Source of the DNA: an uncultured Planctomycetaceae bacterium
GTDB lineage: Bacteria; Planctomycetota; Planctomycetia; Pirellulales; Pirellulaceae
DNA length: 64,000 nucleotides
Assembly: GCA_903863885.1 (NCBI GenBank)
Contig: CAIPEB010000065.1
Coordinates: 1 to 64,000, forward strand
Reading direction: 5' to 3'
The notes beneath the pieces were generated by a model that saw only the letters and a list, made by a program, of their open reading frames with translations, searched no databases and was not told the origin of the DNA. Position 1 is the stretch's first letter; the number at the start of each line of letters is the position of its first letter. Below are positions 27,019 through 36,900 of the stretch, in pieces. The translations under genes were made by a program, and so were the position numbers.

Positions 27019-28443
27019 TCATCGGTTGATCTCGTAAACGACGGAACCCCGATGCTGGGATCGCGAGATCTTGTCCATCGAATACAGCCCGGCGAGAACG
27101 AACTCCACGCACGATGCCCGCATGGCCGGATCGCTGGCGGCGTTCACCTCGAAGGCCTTGTCCCAGACCGGAGGAACCCGCTTCAGCAGGCCGGCGTATT
27201 TCTCGGATGAAATCAGGTCGCCGACTTCGATCTTCACTCCCTTCGAGAAAATCTCCGCGATTTCAGCCAATCCGTGCCTGTCCACGTACTCGTCGAACAC
27301 CGTGCGGATGGCTTCCGCCATGACGGCATCCAGCACCTGCCGGTCGCTCATCTGATGGCTGCCCATCAGGTCCAGCTCGAGCTTGCCCAGAGACGACGAG
27401 TACAAATGTCCGAGGTCGCTGATCCGGGGCACGGCAGGCCGTTCGCCCAGCACAACCGCACGCTGCCGCGCGGACGCGACCATCGTCCGGTAATTCGCGA
27501 TGCTGAAGCGGGCACTGACTCCCGACTGCTGATCGACATATTTCGACTTGCGGGCCTGAATCGTGATCTGCTCGATAATTTCCCGCATGAAATACGGCAC
27601 GACGACCGGGTACTGGCCGTCGAGTTCCACCGCGGCCTCCTGCTCCATGATCTGGATGCCGAGATCCCGGTCCCGCGGATAGTGAGTGTGGATCACGGAG
27701 CCGATTCGATCCTTCAACTGCGGGATCACCTTGCCGCTGCGGTTGTAAGTCGACGGATTGGCCGAGAAGAGCATCACCACGTCGATCTCGAATCGGATCG
27801 GATAACCGCGGATCTGGACGTCGCGTTCCTCGAGAATATTGAACATCCCGACCTGAACCAGTTCATCCAGTTCCGGAAGTTCGTTCATCGCGAAAATCCC
27901 GCGGTGCATCCGCGGAATCAAACCGAAATGCAGAGCCTCCTCGGTGGACATGCTCTCGCCGCCGGCCAGTTTCGCCGGATCAATTTCGCCGATGATGTCG
28001 GCGAACTTCGTCCCCGGCGACAACCGCTCCGCATAGCGATCCGACCGGTGCCACCATCCGATCGGCACTTCCTCCTCGGGCCAAGCCGCCACGCACTGCC
28101 GGCCGACGCGGCTGATGGGATGATAGGGGTCGTCGTGAAAGGGAGCCGCCGGAATATCAATGAAGGGGATCTCTTCGTCAAGAAACCGCACGAGCGAACG
28201 CATCAGCCGGCTCTTGGCCTGCCCCTTCTCCCCCAGAAACAGCATGTCGTGACCCGAGATCAGGGATAAGTTGATTTCCGGAATCACCGTGTCCTCGTAG
28301 CCCACGATGCCGGGAAACAACTCCTCGCGCGAGGCCAGCATCCGCAGAAAATTCTCGCGGATCTCCTGCTTCACCGGCCGCGATACCCAACCGCTCGCCC
28401 GTAACTCCCGCAGATTCCTCGGTTTTGACTGACCGTTTTCCAT
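27019..28443 (-). CDS. MoxR/magnesium-chelatase-I-like AAA+ ATPase
   Basis: 474 residues from the ATG at 28443; a TTG at 28470 is in frame. Walker A is degenerate at the start but readable ([14 protein letters not shown]). LMFSANPS-type sensor sequence ([12 protein letters not shown]), Arg-finger-like [20 protein letters not shown] and a C-terminal helical lid follow. It resembles the ChlI/MoxR class of AAA+ ATPases that work with a vWA partner, here the next gene. Together they may remodel a protein complex using ATP. No transmembrane segment is present, so it acts in the cytoplasm. Confidence 0.9.
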   Translation of the reverse strand: MENGQSKPRNLRELRASGWVSRPVKQEIRENFLRMLASREELFPGIVGYEDTVIPEINLSLISGHDMLFLGEKGQAKSRLMRSLVRFLDEEIPFIDIPAAPFHDDPYHPISRVGRQCVAAWPEEEVPIGWWHRSDRYAERLSPGTKFADIIGEIDPAKLAGGESMSTEEALHFGLIPRMHRGIFAMNELPELDELVQVGMFNILEERDVQIRGYPIRFEIDVVMLFSANPSTYNRSGKVIPQLKDRIGSVIHTHYPRDRDLGIQIMEQEAAVELDGQYPVVVPYFMREIIEQITIQARKSKYVDQQSGVSARFSIANYRTMVASARQRAVVLGERPAVPRISDLGHLYSSSLGKLELDLMGSHQMSDRQVLDAVMAEAIRTVFDEYVDRHGLAEIAEIFSKGVKIEVGDLISSEKYAGLLKRVPPVWDKAFEVNAASDPAMRASCVEFVLAGLYSMDKISRSQHRGSVVYEINR

Positions 28444-28683
28444 AAGCGCAACCACAGGGCCTTTCAGCAACCCGACGTGATGAACCAGGCGCGCAGAACG
28501 ACATCAGGCGCCAACCCGGCCCGGAAAGCCCGTTCATTTCGGCGAAAACCGATCGGAATTCGTTCCTGTTCCGATTATAGCGCGGTGGGACATGAAACCA
28601 AGGGAAGCCTCGCCGGCCCCTCCGCCGGCTCGCGCGCGTTTGTATCCGCGGCCATCCGTGGCCTCTTCCTTCGGCACACGATC

Positions 28684-31600
28684 TCAATTCTGAATCATGT
28701 TGACGTTGATTCGCGCACGGAAAGGAGTGTCGCGCACGGCATTCAGCAGCGCAGGCGTGTGGTAGAGCGGCAGGTTTTTGCCGGCAGTGCCATCGCGGAA
28801 CTGCAGGGAGCAGACGCCAAGATCAGCCCCCGCGATGATCCACTGCACCCGATGTTCGCCCGCCGACAATTCAAGCTTGTAACTTTCCGTGTTCGCACGA
28901 GAACCGCCGACTTCGCCGAGCAGCCGGCCGTCAACGGTCAAGGCAGCCTGCGCCTTGCCGTCCGGCACACCCGCGCTGTGCTGGACCTGAATTTCCGTCG
29001 TGCCGGCAACTGTCACGAACCCGACGAATTCGATCCGCAATCGGCCGCGAGGCACGGCGGCCTGCTGAAGCAACTGCGTCACAGCCGAATTCGTCAACTG
29101 CAGCCCCGGCGAGTATTTCCAGAGCACGCCGATATCGGCGCCTTCTACCTGGACTCGCCCCAGCAGTCCCTGAAATCCTTCGGGCGGGCTCCAGGCGGCC
29201 GCAGCAGCACCTCCCGCATCGCGTTTCGTGAGCGACGGAGCAAACGGGTCTTTTGTGCCGTCGGACAACTTTCGCTCCACGTCGGCCATGCGGCTTTCCA
29301 ACTGCGACTTGGCCAAACCGCTGGTGTGCGCCGCAGCCAGGCCTGCCCAGTGCAAGGCTCGCTTGCGCACGGCGTCGCGATGATCCCGATCGACGGCCTC
29401 AACCGCATCGCACCACCCGTCGAAGGCGGCACCCTGCTCCGCTTCGGCCTTCGATGCCGCTTCGTCTTTTTCAGCCGCGCGGCGGAGGGCCGCATTGGTG
29501 CTCTTTGCCAGATGGGGAATTCCCGTTTCCCAATCCCCTCGATCAAAACAGAGAAACGATCCGTAACGCTGATTCATTTCGCCGTTGTCGGGATCGCTTT
29601 TCAATCGCTCCGCCCAGACCTGAGCGTCAACCGCACGGCGCTTCGTCTGCCAGATCTGGTCGCGCTGCTGGCGAAGCGTCTTGCCAAGTTCCGCTTCGCG
29701 CGAACGGGCCGCTGCGGTCACACCCACCGAAATCACGTCGCTGGCCAGATCGTAGCGCCCGGCCAAAACAAGCTGCTCGGCAAGCGTCTGCGTCAACTGG
29801 GCGATAGCCTTGCGCTGCGAGGCGCTCTTCGCGGCTTCCGACGCCCGATGCACTGCATCCACCTTCTGCTCCCAGACATCCAGGTCGAACGCCTCTGCAG
29901 TCTCGTCGCAGATCTTCAGCGCCCTGTCATAATCGTCGGCCAACACCGCCTGCTCGCGAGCCTCGCGATAGATCACGTACAGCAGCGCCGAATCGCCAGT
30001 TCCGTCGCCAGTCATTCTGAGGAGCTTGTCCGCGATCTCGCGATGATCGGCGGGCCGCTTCGCCTTGGCCAGGTCCTCGGCCAGCCGAGTCCGCATGCTG
30101 CGTTCGGCCGCATCCAATTCCGCGGCGGACGGCACTTTCCGCTTCTCGGCGCGCGGAATCACGTTGGCCGGCAACTTCACTGGCAGCTTCACTGCGGCGG
30201 GTGCTCTGGCTGCAACGGCCCCTTTTGACGCCGCGCCGGAACCAATCATGTCCGAACCGGCCCGAACCGTCAGCGGCGCATCGTCGGTGAACCACTCCGC
30301 GCCCTTCAGAACACCGTCGTGCGAATGACCGGATGCGTCTTCGATGCGTCCCGCAGAGCGGGCGTCAAATCGCAGTGCGACGAGCGTCGAGGCGTCCGCC
30401 GCAACCGGAGCAGACGGAACAAAATTGTCCGAATAACGACAAACGTTCGAGACGCGGACTCCGCGAACGTCCCCGCGCAAGCCCCTGGGTTGGTCAGGAT
30501 TCAGATTCGGATGCCCGCCTACATGCAGAGAAATCGGACTCGGCGTGAATTCCGAAAACAGCAGGTTGGCCGGCTCGCTCGCGGCACAGCGGCCGTCCAC
30601 ATACAGCGAGACCAGCTCCGCATCCCGCGCGATGGCGAGGTGATGCCACACATTCTCATCTCCGGCGAACTCGCCGAAGAAACCGTTTTGCGTCGCCACG
30701 GCCAGCCGCCGCCTGCCCGCCGTTCCCTGCATGACCCATAACTGCCAGCCGGCAACCAACCCCTTCGGGACTTCAGGCCGCATTCCCCCCACCACAAGAT
30801 CGCCGATCAGCCACGCCGAATCGTCCGATTGAAAGCGGACCCAAAGCTCCACCGTGAACGGCTGCGTCAGATCCAGAATGGCTCGCGAGTTCTCGATCTC
30901 CAGCATCGAGTTGCCATCGAATCGCAACGCGTTTTGCCCGGCAGCGACAAAAGCCTCGGGTTTCATCCCGGCCGTTCCGACTCCGTCGGCAACTCGGGCA
31001 CCCGCTGCTCCGCCACCGTTCGCTTTCTCGGGCGTCGGGGGCCTCACTGCGTCCGGACTCTTTTCACCGATCGGCGTCTTTGGTGTCGTCAGGGGCACCG
31101 AAGCAATGCCGGAAGGCCGAAGAACCGAAGACTGGACGTTCGAGTCAGTCGGCTTCACCACCGACGTGGGAACACCCTGCGCGGGTTTGTCCTGAACCGA
31201 GTTGGCTTGAACGGAATTCGCTTGATCCGGATTGCGCCGGGGCGGTGATTGGCCCCGGGTCCCGAGATAAAGAGCAACTGCCAGAGTGACGATGGCGGTC
31301 GCACCAGCGGCCAAGGTGGTTGGACGACTCCACCAGGGACGGGATTCCGTTTCGCCCGCATCAGGCGATTGCTTTGCAGGAGCGTCAGCCGGTGCGATAT
31401 CGACGGGCGGCCAAAGCGCGCCACCCCCGACTCCATCCGCGCCGACCGACCGTAAGTGATTGTCGTAAAGAGCTTTGCGAGTTGGATTCAGCAGACAACT
31501 GCATGCCTTGGAGACTTGGCTGGCGACCTTCTGGGCCAGGCGGGCCTGAGGCCCCACCTTGTGGGACTTGAGGACGGCCAGACGGGCATCGGCAGCCTCC

Positions 31601-31719
31601 CGTATCGTCGTTCGATTGGTCTCGAACCGCTCCACCCCCAGCAAGCGATAGTAGTCCACCGGTTGTTCCGCACGAGGAATGCCGAGCCATTCTTCGTACG
31701 GATCGGGGGCGTTGTCCAT
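28684..31719 (-). CDS. Giant membrane protein, DnaJ-like N-terminus and LamG-like domain
   Basis: 1011 residues from the ATG at 31719; the frame extends 43 codons upstream, but the family-like start is MDNAPDPYEEWLGIP. The N-terminal 80 residues are the planctomycete DnaJ-like motif (DYYRLLGVERFETNR ... NPTRKALYDNHLRSVG), a J-like domain without an HPD. One membrane segment follows near 120-140 (TTLAAGATAIVTLAVALYL). A LamG/concanavalin-like domain is next (about 255-470; FDGNSMLEIENSRAILD, FTVELWVRF). A TPR-like helical region (about 510-850) and a beta-sandwich C-terminus (about 880-1011) complete it. Probably periplasmic carbohydrate or protein binding with a cytoplasmic J-like tail. Confidence 0.85.
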   Translation of the reverse strand: MDNAPDPYEEWLGIPRAEQPVDYYRLLGVERFETNRTTIREAADARLAVLKSHKVGPQARLAQKVASQVSKACSCLLNPTRKALYDNHLRSVGADGVGGGALWPPVDIAPADAPAKQSPDAGETESRPWWSRPTTLAAGATAIVTLAVALYLGTRGQSPPRRNPDQANSVQANSVQDKPAQGVPTSVVKPTDSNVQSSVLRPSGIASVPLTTPKTPIGEKSPDAVRPPTPEKANGGGAAGARVADGVGTAGMKPEAFVAAGQNALRFDGNSMLEIENSRAILDLTQPFTVELWVRFQSDDSAWLIGDLVVGGMRPEVPKGLVAGWQLWVMQGTAGRRRLAVATQNGFFGEFAGDENVWHHLAIARDAELVSLYVDGRCAASEPANLLFSEFTPSPISLHVGGHPNLNPDQPRGLRGDVRGVRVSNVCRYSDNFVPSAPVAADASTLVALRFDARSAGRIEDASGHSHDGVLKGAEWFTDDAPLTVRAGSDMIGSGAASKGAVAARAPAAVKLPVKLPANVIPRAEKRKVPSAAELDAAERSMRTRLAEDLAKAKRPADHREIADKLLRMTGDGTGDSALLYVIYREAREQAVLADDYDRALKICDETAEAFDLDVWEQKVDAVHRASEAAKSASQRKAIAQLTQTLAEQLVLAGRYDLASDVISVGVTAAARSREAELGKTLRQQRDQIWQTKRRAVDAQVWAERLKSDPDNGEMNQRYGSFLCFDRGDWETGIPHLAKSTNAALRRAAEKDEAASKAEAEQGAAFDGWCDAVEAVDRDHRDAVRKRALHWAGLAAAHTSGLAKSQLESRMADVERKLSDGTKDPFAPSLTKRDAGGAAAAAWSPPEGFQGLLGRVQVEGADIGVLWKYSPGLQLTNSAVTQLLQQAAVPRGRLRIEFVGFVTVAGTTEIQVQHSAGVPDGKAQAALTVDGRLLGEVGGSRANTESYKLELSAGEHRVQWIIAGADLGVCSLQFRDGTAGKNLPLYHTPALLNAVRDTPFRARINVNMIQN

Positions 31720-31912
31720 CGTTCGGGCCTTCGATGCATGACTTACGGGCAATGTCAAAACGTGACCAACGGCACCCGCTCCGCCGTCATCGCTCGCAGC
31801 TAGAATTGTAACCTCCTTCGACGAGGGGAAATAAGCCGTTTCGGGCAAGCACGGATTTCGTCAATCTCACCTGGTTGGACGCCCCTGAATCAGTGAGAGT
31901 TCCCGATCGGGC

Positions 31913-32022
31913 CTGGAGTCTGGAGTCTGGAGTCTGGAGTCTGGAGTCTGGAGTCTGGAGGAAGATTAACATCCGTCCGATTACCGATGACCGGCATCCG
32001 GCATCCGGCATCCGGCATCCGG
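31913..32022. repeat. Heptamer repeat (reverse) and hexamer repeat (ATCCGG-type)
   Basis: Bases 31913-31960 contain about seven CTGGAGT units, the reverse complement of the ACTCCAG repeat at 7528 and 18249. Bases 31991-32022 hold five or six units of CCGGCAT. The two families lie side by side in the promoter region of the secretion-like cassette. Confidence 0.8.
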
Positions 32023-32058
32023 TCTCCGGTCCCCCGCCTCCGATCCCAACGCGGATCT

Positions 32059-32087
32059 TTGCAATTGCAAACAGCCAGAATTACACT
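32059..32087 (+). promoter_or_regulatory. Candidate promoter of the type VII-like cassette
   Basis: TTGCAA (32059-32064) and TACACT (32082-32087) with a 17-bp spacer, about 75 bp upstream of the first gene. A second TTGCAA begins at 32065, giving a short direct repeat. The geometry equals that of the candidate promoter at 18326. Confidence 0.4.
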
Positions 32088-32162
32088 GCGACAAGATCGG
32101 GATTGTGAAAGCATCGCATCCCGCAGCCACCGAAAAGAAGCGAGTTCCCGCGGAGTCACAAC

Positions 32163-32528
32163 ATGTTCTGGCAGGTAGTACATTACGGCTGGTTCGTCTT
32201 CATGGGCCTTGCGGTGTTCGCCGTGTTCGGTGGGGCCATTTGGGATTCAACCGCTCCGAAGCGCAGGCTGAAGCAGATCGAACGCGAGCGATTGCGGAGG
32301 GAGAAAGAAGCGGCCAAGGCAGCCAAGGCGGCTGAGGCGGCTGCCAGCGAGGCAGCCAAAGCGGTTGCCGCAGATTCAGCCGCAGCGGGCGAAGCAGCGC
32401 AAGACGCCGTTCCAGCCCAGGAAACTCCTCCGCCTGTGGAACCTCAGGCCGAAGCTCCCCCAGCGGCCATGGATGACGACATCATCGTGGTCGTGGACCG
32501 CGACGCGGCCGGCGAACAGCAGGGCTGA
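32163..32528 (+). CDS. Small membrane protein with Ala/Glu-rich tail
   Basis: 121 residues. A hydrophobic N-terminus (residues 3-25, WFVFMGLAVFAVFGGAIW) is followed by a strongly basic helix (RRLKQIERERLRREKEAAKA), then an Ala-rich helix and an acidic Pro-rich linker, ending in an acidic stretch (MDDDIIVVVDRDAAGEQQG). Co-directional with the WXG100 and FtsK-like genes. Small membrane proteins such as EssA or EsaA occur beside other type VII systems, but no homology to them can be claimed. The ribosome site is not strong (GCGGAG about 10 bases upstream). Confidence 0.6.
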   Translation: MFWQVVHYGWFVFMGLAVFAVFGGAIWDSTAPKRRLKQIERERLRREKEAAKAAKAAEAAASEAAKAVAADSAAAGEAAQDAVPAQETPPPVEPQAEAPPAAMDDDIIVVVDRDAAGEQQG

Positions 32529-32589
32529 AAGACCTGGAATCCGAGGGGAAGAAGCCACGGATTTTCACGGATGAAGCACGGATCGATTC

Positions 32590-32627
32590 ATCCTCCAGAC
32601 TCCGGTCTCCCGCCTCCGGACTCCGTG
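32590..32627 (+). repeat. Degenerate heptamer repeat
   Basis: About five degenerate ACTCCGG/CTCCGGT/CTCCAGA units in the gap between the small membrane protein and the WXG100 gene. This shows the repeat family inside the cassette as well as at its borders. Confidence 0.55.
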
Positions 32628-32767
32628 CGTAATTGCGTTCATGCAGTGGCTGCGTTTATAGTGGCGGCAACGGCTTGTCGGAAAACGAACGGGCCGGCAA
32701 TTCAAGATCGCGCGGGGATGCGCGAGGCGGCGTTATCGAGTCAGGATTATCGGACGAGGATCATGGC

Positions 32768-33037
32768 ATGCCACAGGCCGTAGTCGATCCGGAAGAACTG
32801 CGACGGTTCGCGCAACGTCTGAAGAAATTCAACAGCGATCTGCAGAACCAATCCACGCTGCTTGCAAACCAACTCGCCGCGCTCGGTTCGACGTGGCGCG
32901 ACCAGGAACACCAGAAGTTCGTCGAGCAATTCGAGCAGCACATGCGGATGATTGCGCGGTTCACGGAGGCGACCGACCAGTACATTCCTTACCTTGTCCG
33001 CAAGGCGGAGCACATCGAGGATTATCTGCAATCCTGA
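32768..33037 (+). CDS. WXG100 (ESAT-6-like) protein
   Basis: 89 residues from the ATG at 32768, with GAGGA about 8 bases upstream; the frame opens earlier but without coding character. A helix-turn-helix hairpin: helix one (LRRFAQRLKKFNSDLQNQS), a turn with Trp43-Arg-Asp45 (LGSTWRDQEHQKF, a WXG variant with D), helix two (EQHMRMIARFTE), and a C-terminal YIPYLVRKAEHIEDYL like the YxxxD/E export signal. WXG100 proteins are type VII substrates or co-secreted chaperones and usually form dimers. The coupled genes include an FtsK-like ATPase. Confidence 0.8.
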   Translation: MPQAVVDPEELRRFAQRLKKFNSDLQNQSTLLANQLAALGSTWRDQEHQKFVEQFEQHMRMIARFTEATDQYIPYLVRKAEHIEDYLQS

Positions 33038-33120
33038 CGCGTGCCGGCGAGAGAATCGCGCCGCCGGGTCAACTTCGTTTCCGCAGCGCGGCCAACTTCG
33101 AACGACGAAAAAGGGATGCT

Positions 33121-33663
33121 GTGGACCGTTCGGCCAATGTAAAGTCGATCGAGGGATTGGCTCGCCTGCGTTCCGCGCTGCTGGTCTTTGGGGAAGAAGG
33201 CCGCGACGCCGTCACGACGCTGGTTCTGGAAGTGCGCAAGGCGGTGGACTGGCTGGATCAGGACCGGACCCGATATTGGCCCGAGCAGCATCGAAAAGCG
33301 TCCGAGGCCATGGTTGAAATCCGCAGCGAACTGGACCGCCGCCAGCTTACGTACGGCTCCGATTTGCCGCCATCCTGCATGGAGCAGAAGAAGGCGCTCG
33401 AGCGGGCCAAGGCGAGGATCCGTCTCTGCGAGGAGAAGATCAAGGCAGTCAAGCACTGGATCCGCACGGTGCGAGGCGAGTTGAACGAGTTCGAGGGCCA
33501 GGTGGCTCGCATGACCGAATGCCTTGACGCGGATGTGCCCCGTGCCGTGGCCGCGCTGGAGCGGATGCTGACCGCGCTGCAGAAGTACGCGCAATCGACG
33601 GGTCCCCTTCCCGACGCTTCGGTCCCGCCGCCGTCTGCTCCCAGTGACACGTCCCAGTCTTAA
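33121..33663 (+). CDS. Coiled-coil protein of the type VII-like cassette
   Basis: 180 residues from a GTG at 33121, with AAAGGGA upstream; the frame extends back to 32893 inside the WXG100 gene. Residues about 10-160 form a long amphipathic alpha-helix with heptads (ALLVFGEEGRDAVTTLVLEV, RARIRLCEEKIKAVKHWI). The tail is Pro/Ser-rich (PPPSAPSDTSQS). No family recognised, but the helical repeat style matches small cytoplasmic or secreted partners seen next to WXG proteins. It shares strand and spacing with its neighbours, so operon membership is likely. Confidence 0.65.
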   Translation: MDRSANVKSIEGLARLRSALLVFGEEGRDAVTTLVLEVRKAVDWLDQDRTRYWPEQHRKASEAMVEIRSELDRRQLTYGSDLPPSCMEQKKALERAKARIRLCEEKIKAVKHWIRTVRGELNEFEGQVARMTECLDADVPRAVAALERMLTALQKYAQSTGPLPDASVPPPSAPSDTSQS

Positions 33664-33686
33664 TCGCCCCATAAGGAATCGACCCG

Positions 33687-33926
33687 ATGAAGAGCTGGGA
33701 CCTGCACACGGGCGTGATCCGGATGACGCGATCCGCGAAGAAGCTGCGCGACGTGTGGACCGAAACGAAGGAGCAATGGAACGACCAGAATCGCCGCGAT
33801 TTTCAGCAGAACCACCTCGATCCGATAGCGCCCGCCATCACGCTGATGCTGGCGGCCACGCAGAAACTCAATGACATCCTGGAACAGGCCCGGCGCGACT
33901 GCAGCGATGAATACGAGAGCCAATGA
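33687..33926 (+). CDS. Small helical protein, WxD motif, possible second WXG100-like partner
   Basis: 79 residues from the ATG at 33687 (AAGGAA upstream). Two predicted helices with a WNDQNRRDF motif (Trp31) in the turn, an E/D-rich C-terminus and Pro46 (LDPIAPAI). Shorter than typical WXG100 (about 100) but of the same general design: paired small helical proteins often form heterodimers in type VII systems. It ends 12 bases before the FtsK-like gene. Confidence 0.55.
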   Translation: MKSWDLHTGVIRMTRSAKKLRDVWTETKEQWNDQNRRDFQQNHLDPIAPAITLMLAATQKLNDILEQARRDCSDEYESQ

Positions 33927-33938
33927 GAGCGGGTGACG

Positions 33939-36900
33939 ATGGAGAACATCAACGTAAAACGACAGCGTCAGTTGCTGGACGATCTCGCCCGGGCGATCGC
34001 GGAACGTTCGCATGCGGAACATTCGACGCAATCGAACCGGGAAGTGCGGGAGGCCGCGAACGAACAGCAGTATCGCACGGAACGGCAGCGGTTGACCGAG
34101 CAATACGAATCGAGTCGACGATCGCTGCAGACGCAGCGCAACGAGTCGTTGTCGAAAGCCGTGCTGGCCTACGAGTCAGGAATCGAGGCCGCGTCGCAGC
34201 GTCACGACCGATTCTGTCGCGAGACCATGCGACAGGCGGAACGGGCGCTGCAGGATGCCCGCGAGGAAGCTGAAACAACGTCGTCGCAGCGCAAGGACGC
34301 GTACGCCCAGGCGGTGCGGGATGCCAGCCACCAACTGCACGAATACAAGGGCAAGCTGGAAGAACGCCGCCAGGAAATCCAGGAAGTGGATGCGCAGGTG
34401 GACCGCATTCTCCGCAGGCGGCGGTGCCGTCGTGCGGCGAAGAAACTGGATCCTCCCGCCGGTGTTCATCGCGGCACGAACGCGATGGCGGAATTCGCAT
34501 CGCAGATTGCGGCCGCCAAGGAACAGATCGAAGGATTCGCGGGCCACGGCGCATCGAGGTTTCTCGGCAGCGGCGCGCTGGTGGCGATTTTCCTGCTGGC
34601 CGCGATCGGGGCCGTCATGGCGGGCGTGCCGCTGGGATTCATGGCTCCCGACCGGCAGCCCTGGCTGTGGCTGATCGTCAGCGGCGCGGTGGCCATGGCA
34701 CTCACGAGCATTATCTACGTCGCGGTCCGGCCGACAGCCGTTCGACAAACGCTGGAGCAGTATCAGCAGGTGCAGCAATCGCTCGCCAACGCGGAGGCAT
34801 GTCTGAAGACCGCCCAGGGACTCGCCACTGCGGACGCGGACAATCGACGCCTGAACTGGAAGCAGCAACTCGACGCCAACCTGAAGCAGATCGAGGATCA
34901 GGCGGCGCGGCGTCTGGCCGATATCACGGCCCAACGCGAAGCCCGACTGAAGGAGTCTGCCGAGGAACTTCAAACCCAGCGAAAGCAGGTCGCGGAAATT
35001 CGCCAGGCTCAGCAGGACGCGGTCAATCGCGAAGCCGAGCAGCGGCTGAAGGACCTGGAAACCAGCGGCCGATTGCAGCTGCAGCGACTCGAAGAGCGCA
35101 ATCAACTGGAACTGCAGACCACTCGCGACACATTCGAACGCGCGTGGCAGCGGCTGGCGCAGCGATGGAACAGCGCGGTGTCCGAGTTCACCGGACACGT
35201 CGACGCGATGAATGCGTTCTGCGACCAGCGATTCCCCGACTGGAACTCGACCGACTGGAATAACTGGGTTCCGCCGGAGGCCGATCTGCCGGTCCTGCGG
35301 TTCGGCCATTACACCGTGCGATTGGACATGTTCGAAAACGGGCTGCCGCAATCGGACGACCTGCGCCCCGGACGCGAAGAATTCAGCCTGCCGGCCGTGA
35401 TGTCTTTTTCGGACTCTCCTTCACTGCTGCTCGAGGCGTGGGGCGAAGGGCGGACGGCGGCCAACCGGGCGATCCAGAACGCGATGCTGCGATTGCTGAC
35501 CTCGATTCCTCCGTCCAAAGTCCAGTTCACGATCATCGACCCCGTCGGGCTCGGCCAGAACTTCTCGGCATTCATGCATCTGGCCGACTTTGACGAGGCT
35601 CTGGTGAACCACCGCATCTGGACCGAGGCGGCGCACATTCAGCAGAGGCTGACCGACCTGACTCAGCACATGGAGGACGTGATCCAGACGTACCTTCGCA
35701 ACGAATACGCTTCCATCAACGAATACAACCGGCACGCGGGCGAAATCGCCGAACCGTTTCAGGTGCTGGTCGTGGCCAACTTCCCGGCCGGATTCTCGGA
35801 CGAAGCCGCCCAGCGGCTGCTGAGCATCGCGGCCAGCGGCGCGCGCTGCGGCGTCTATACGCTGATCAGCACGGACACGAAGCTGGAACTGCCGCGCAAC
35901 TTCGACCTGGCCGACCTGGAGGCAACCGCCGCGACGCTGCAGTGGAACGGCAGCCGTTTCTGCTGGCTCGACGAAGCGATCAAGGAGCTTCCGCTGAAAA
36001 TCGAAGAACCGCCCGACGAGAAGCGGTTCACGGAAATCGTGCGGGTGACGGGCCAGCGTGCCAAGGAGGCATCCCGCGTCGAAGTGCCGTTCGAGACGAT
36101 CGCGCCCCACGAGAACACCTGGTGGTCCGCGGACAGCCGCGGCGAGATCGACGTGGCGCTGGGCCGGGCCGGCGCCACGAAACTCCAGAATCTGAAACTG
36201 GGCAAAGGCACTTCGCAGCACGTGCTCATCTCGGGAAAGACCGGGTCCGGCAAGTCCACGCTGCTGCACGTGCTCATCCTGAACACCGCGTTGAAATACG
36301 GTCCCGATCAGGTGCAGTTCTACCTGATCGACTTCAAGAAAGGTGTGGAATTCAAGCCATACGCCGCGTACCGCTTCCCGCACGCGTGCGTGGTGGCCAT
36401 CGAAAGCGAGCGGGAATTCGGCATGAGCGTGCTCGAACGTCTGGACCTCGAACTGCGCAAACGCGGCGATCTTTTCCGCGAGCGCGGCGTCCAGGATATC
36501 CAGGGGTTCCGCAATGCGCATCCCGGCGAGACGATGCCGCGACTGCTGCTGATCATCGACGAGTTCCAGGAGTTCTTCGTTCAGGACGACAAACTCGCAC
36601 AGGAAGCCGCACTGCTGCTGGATCGCCTGGTGAGGCAGGGACGCGCGTTCGGCATCCACGTGCTGCTCGGCTCCCAGACGCTGGCCGGTGCCTACTCGCT
36701 GGCCCGCAGCACCATCGGCCAGATGGCGGTGCGCATCGCCTTGCAGTGCAGCGAAGCGGATTCGCACCTGATCCTGAGCGAAGACAACACGGCAGCCCGG
36801 CTGCTGCGCCGGCCGGGCGAAGCGATCTACAACGATGCCAACGGTCTGTTCGAGGGAAACCATCCGTTCCAGATCGTATGGCTGGGCGGATCGCGTCAGG

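Larger units (their letters stand above)
31720..32162. other. Divergent gap between the DnaJ/LamG gene and the type VII-like cassette
   Basis: This 443-bp gap holds the reverse-oriented heptamer repeat, the hexamer repeat and the candidate promoter listed separately. No coding frame with realistic composition was seen on either strand. Confidence 0.5.

Noticed and set aside
31913-32022. CRISPR array at the repeat tracts
   Set aside because: Units are 6-7 bases long and contiguous with no spacers.
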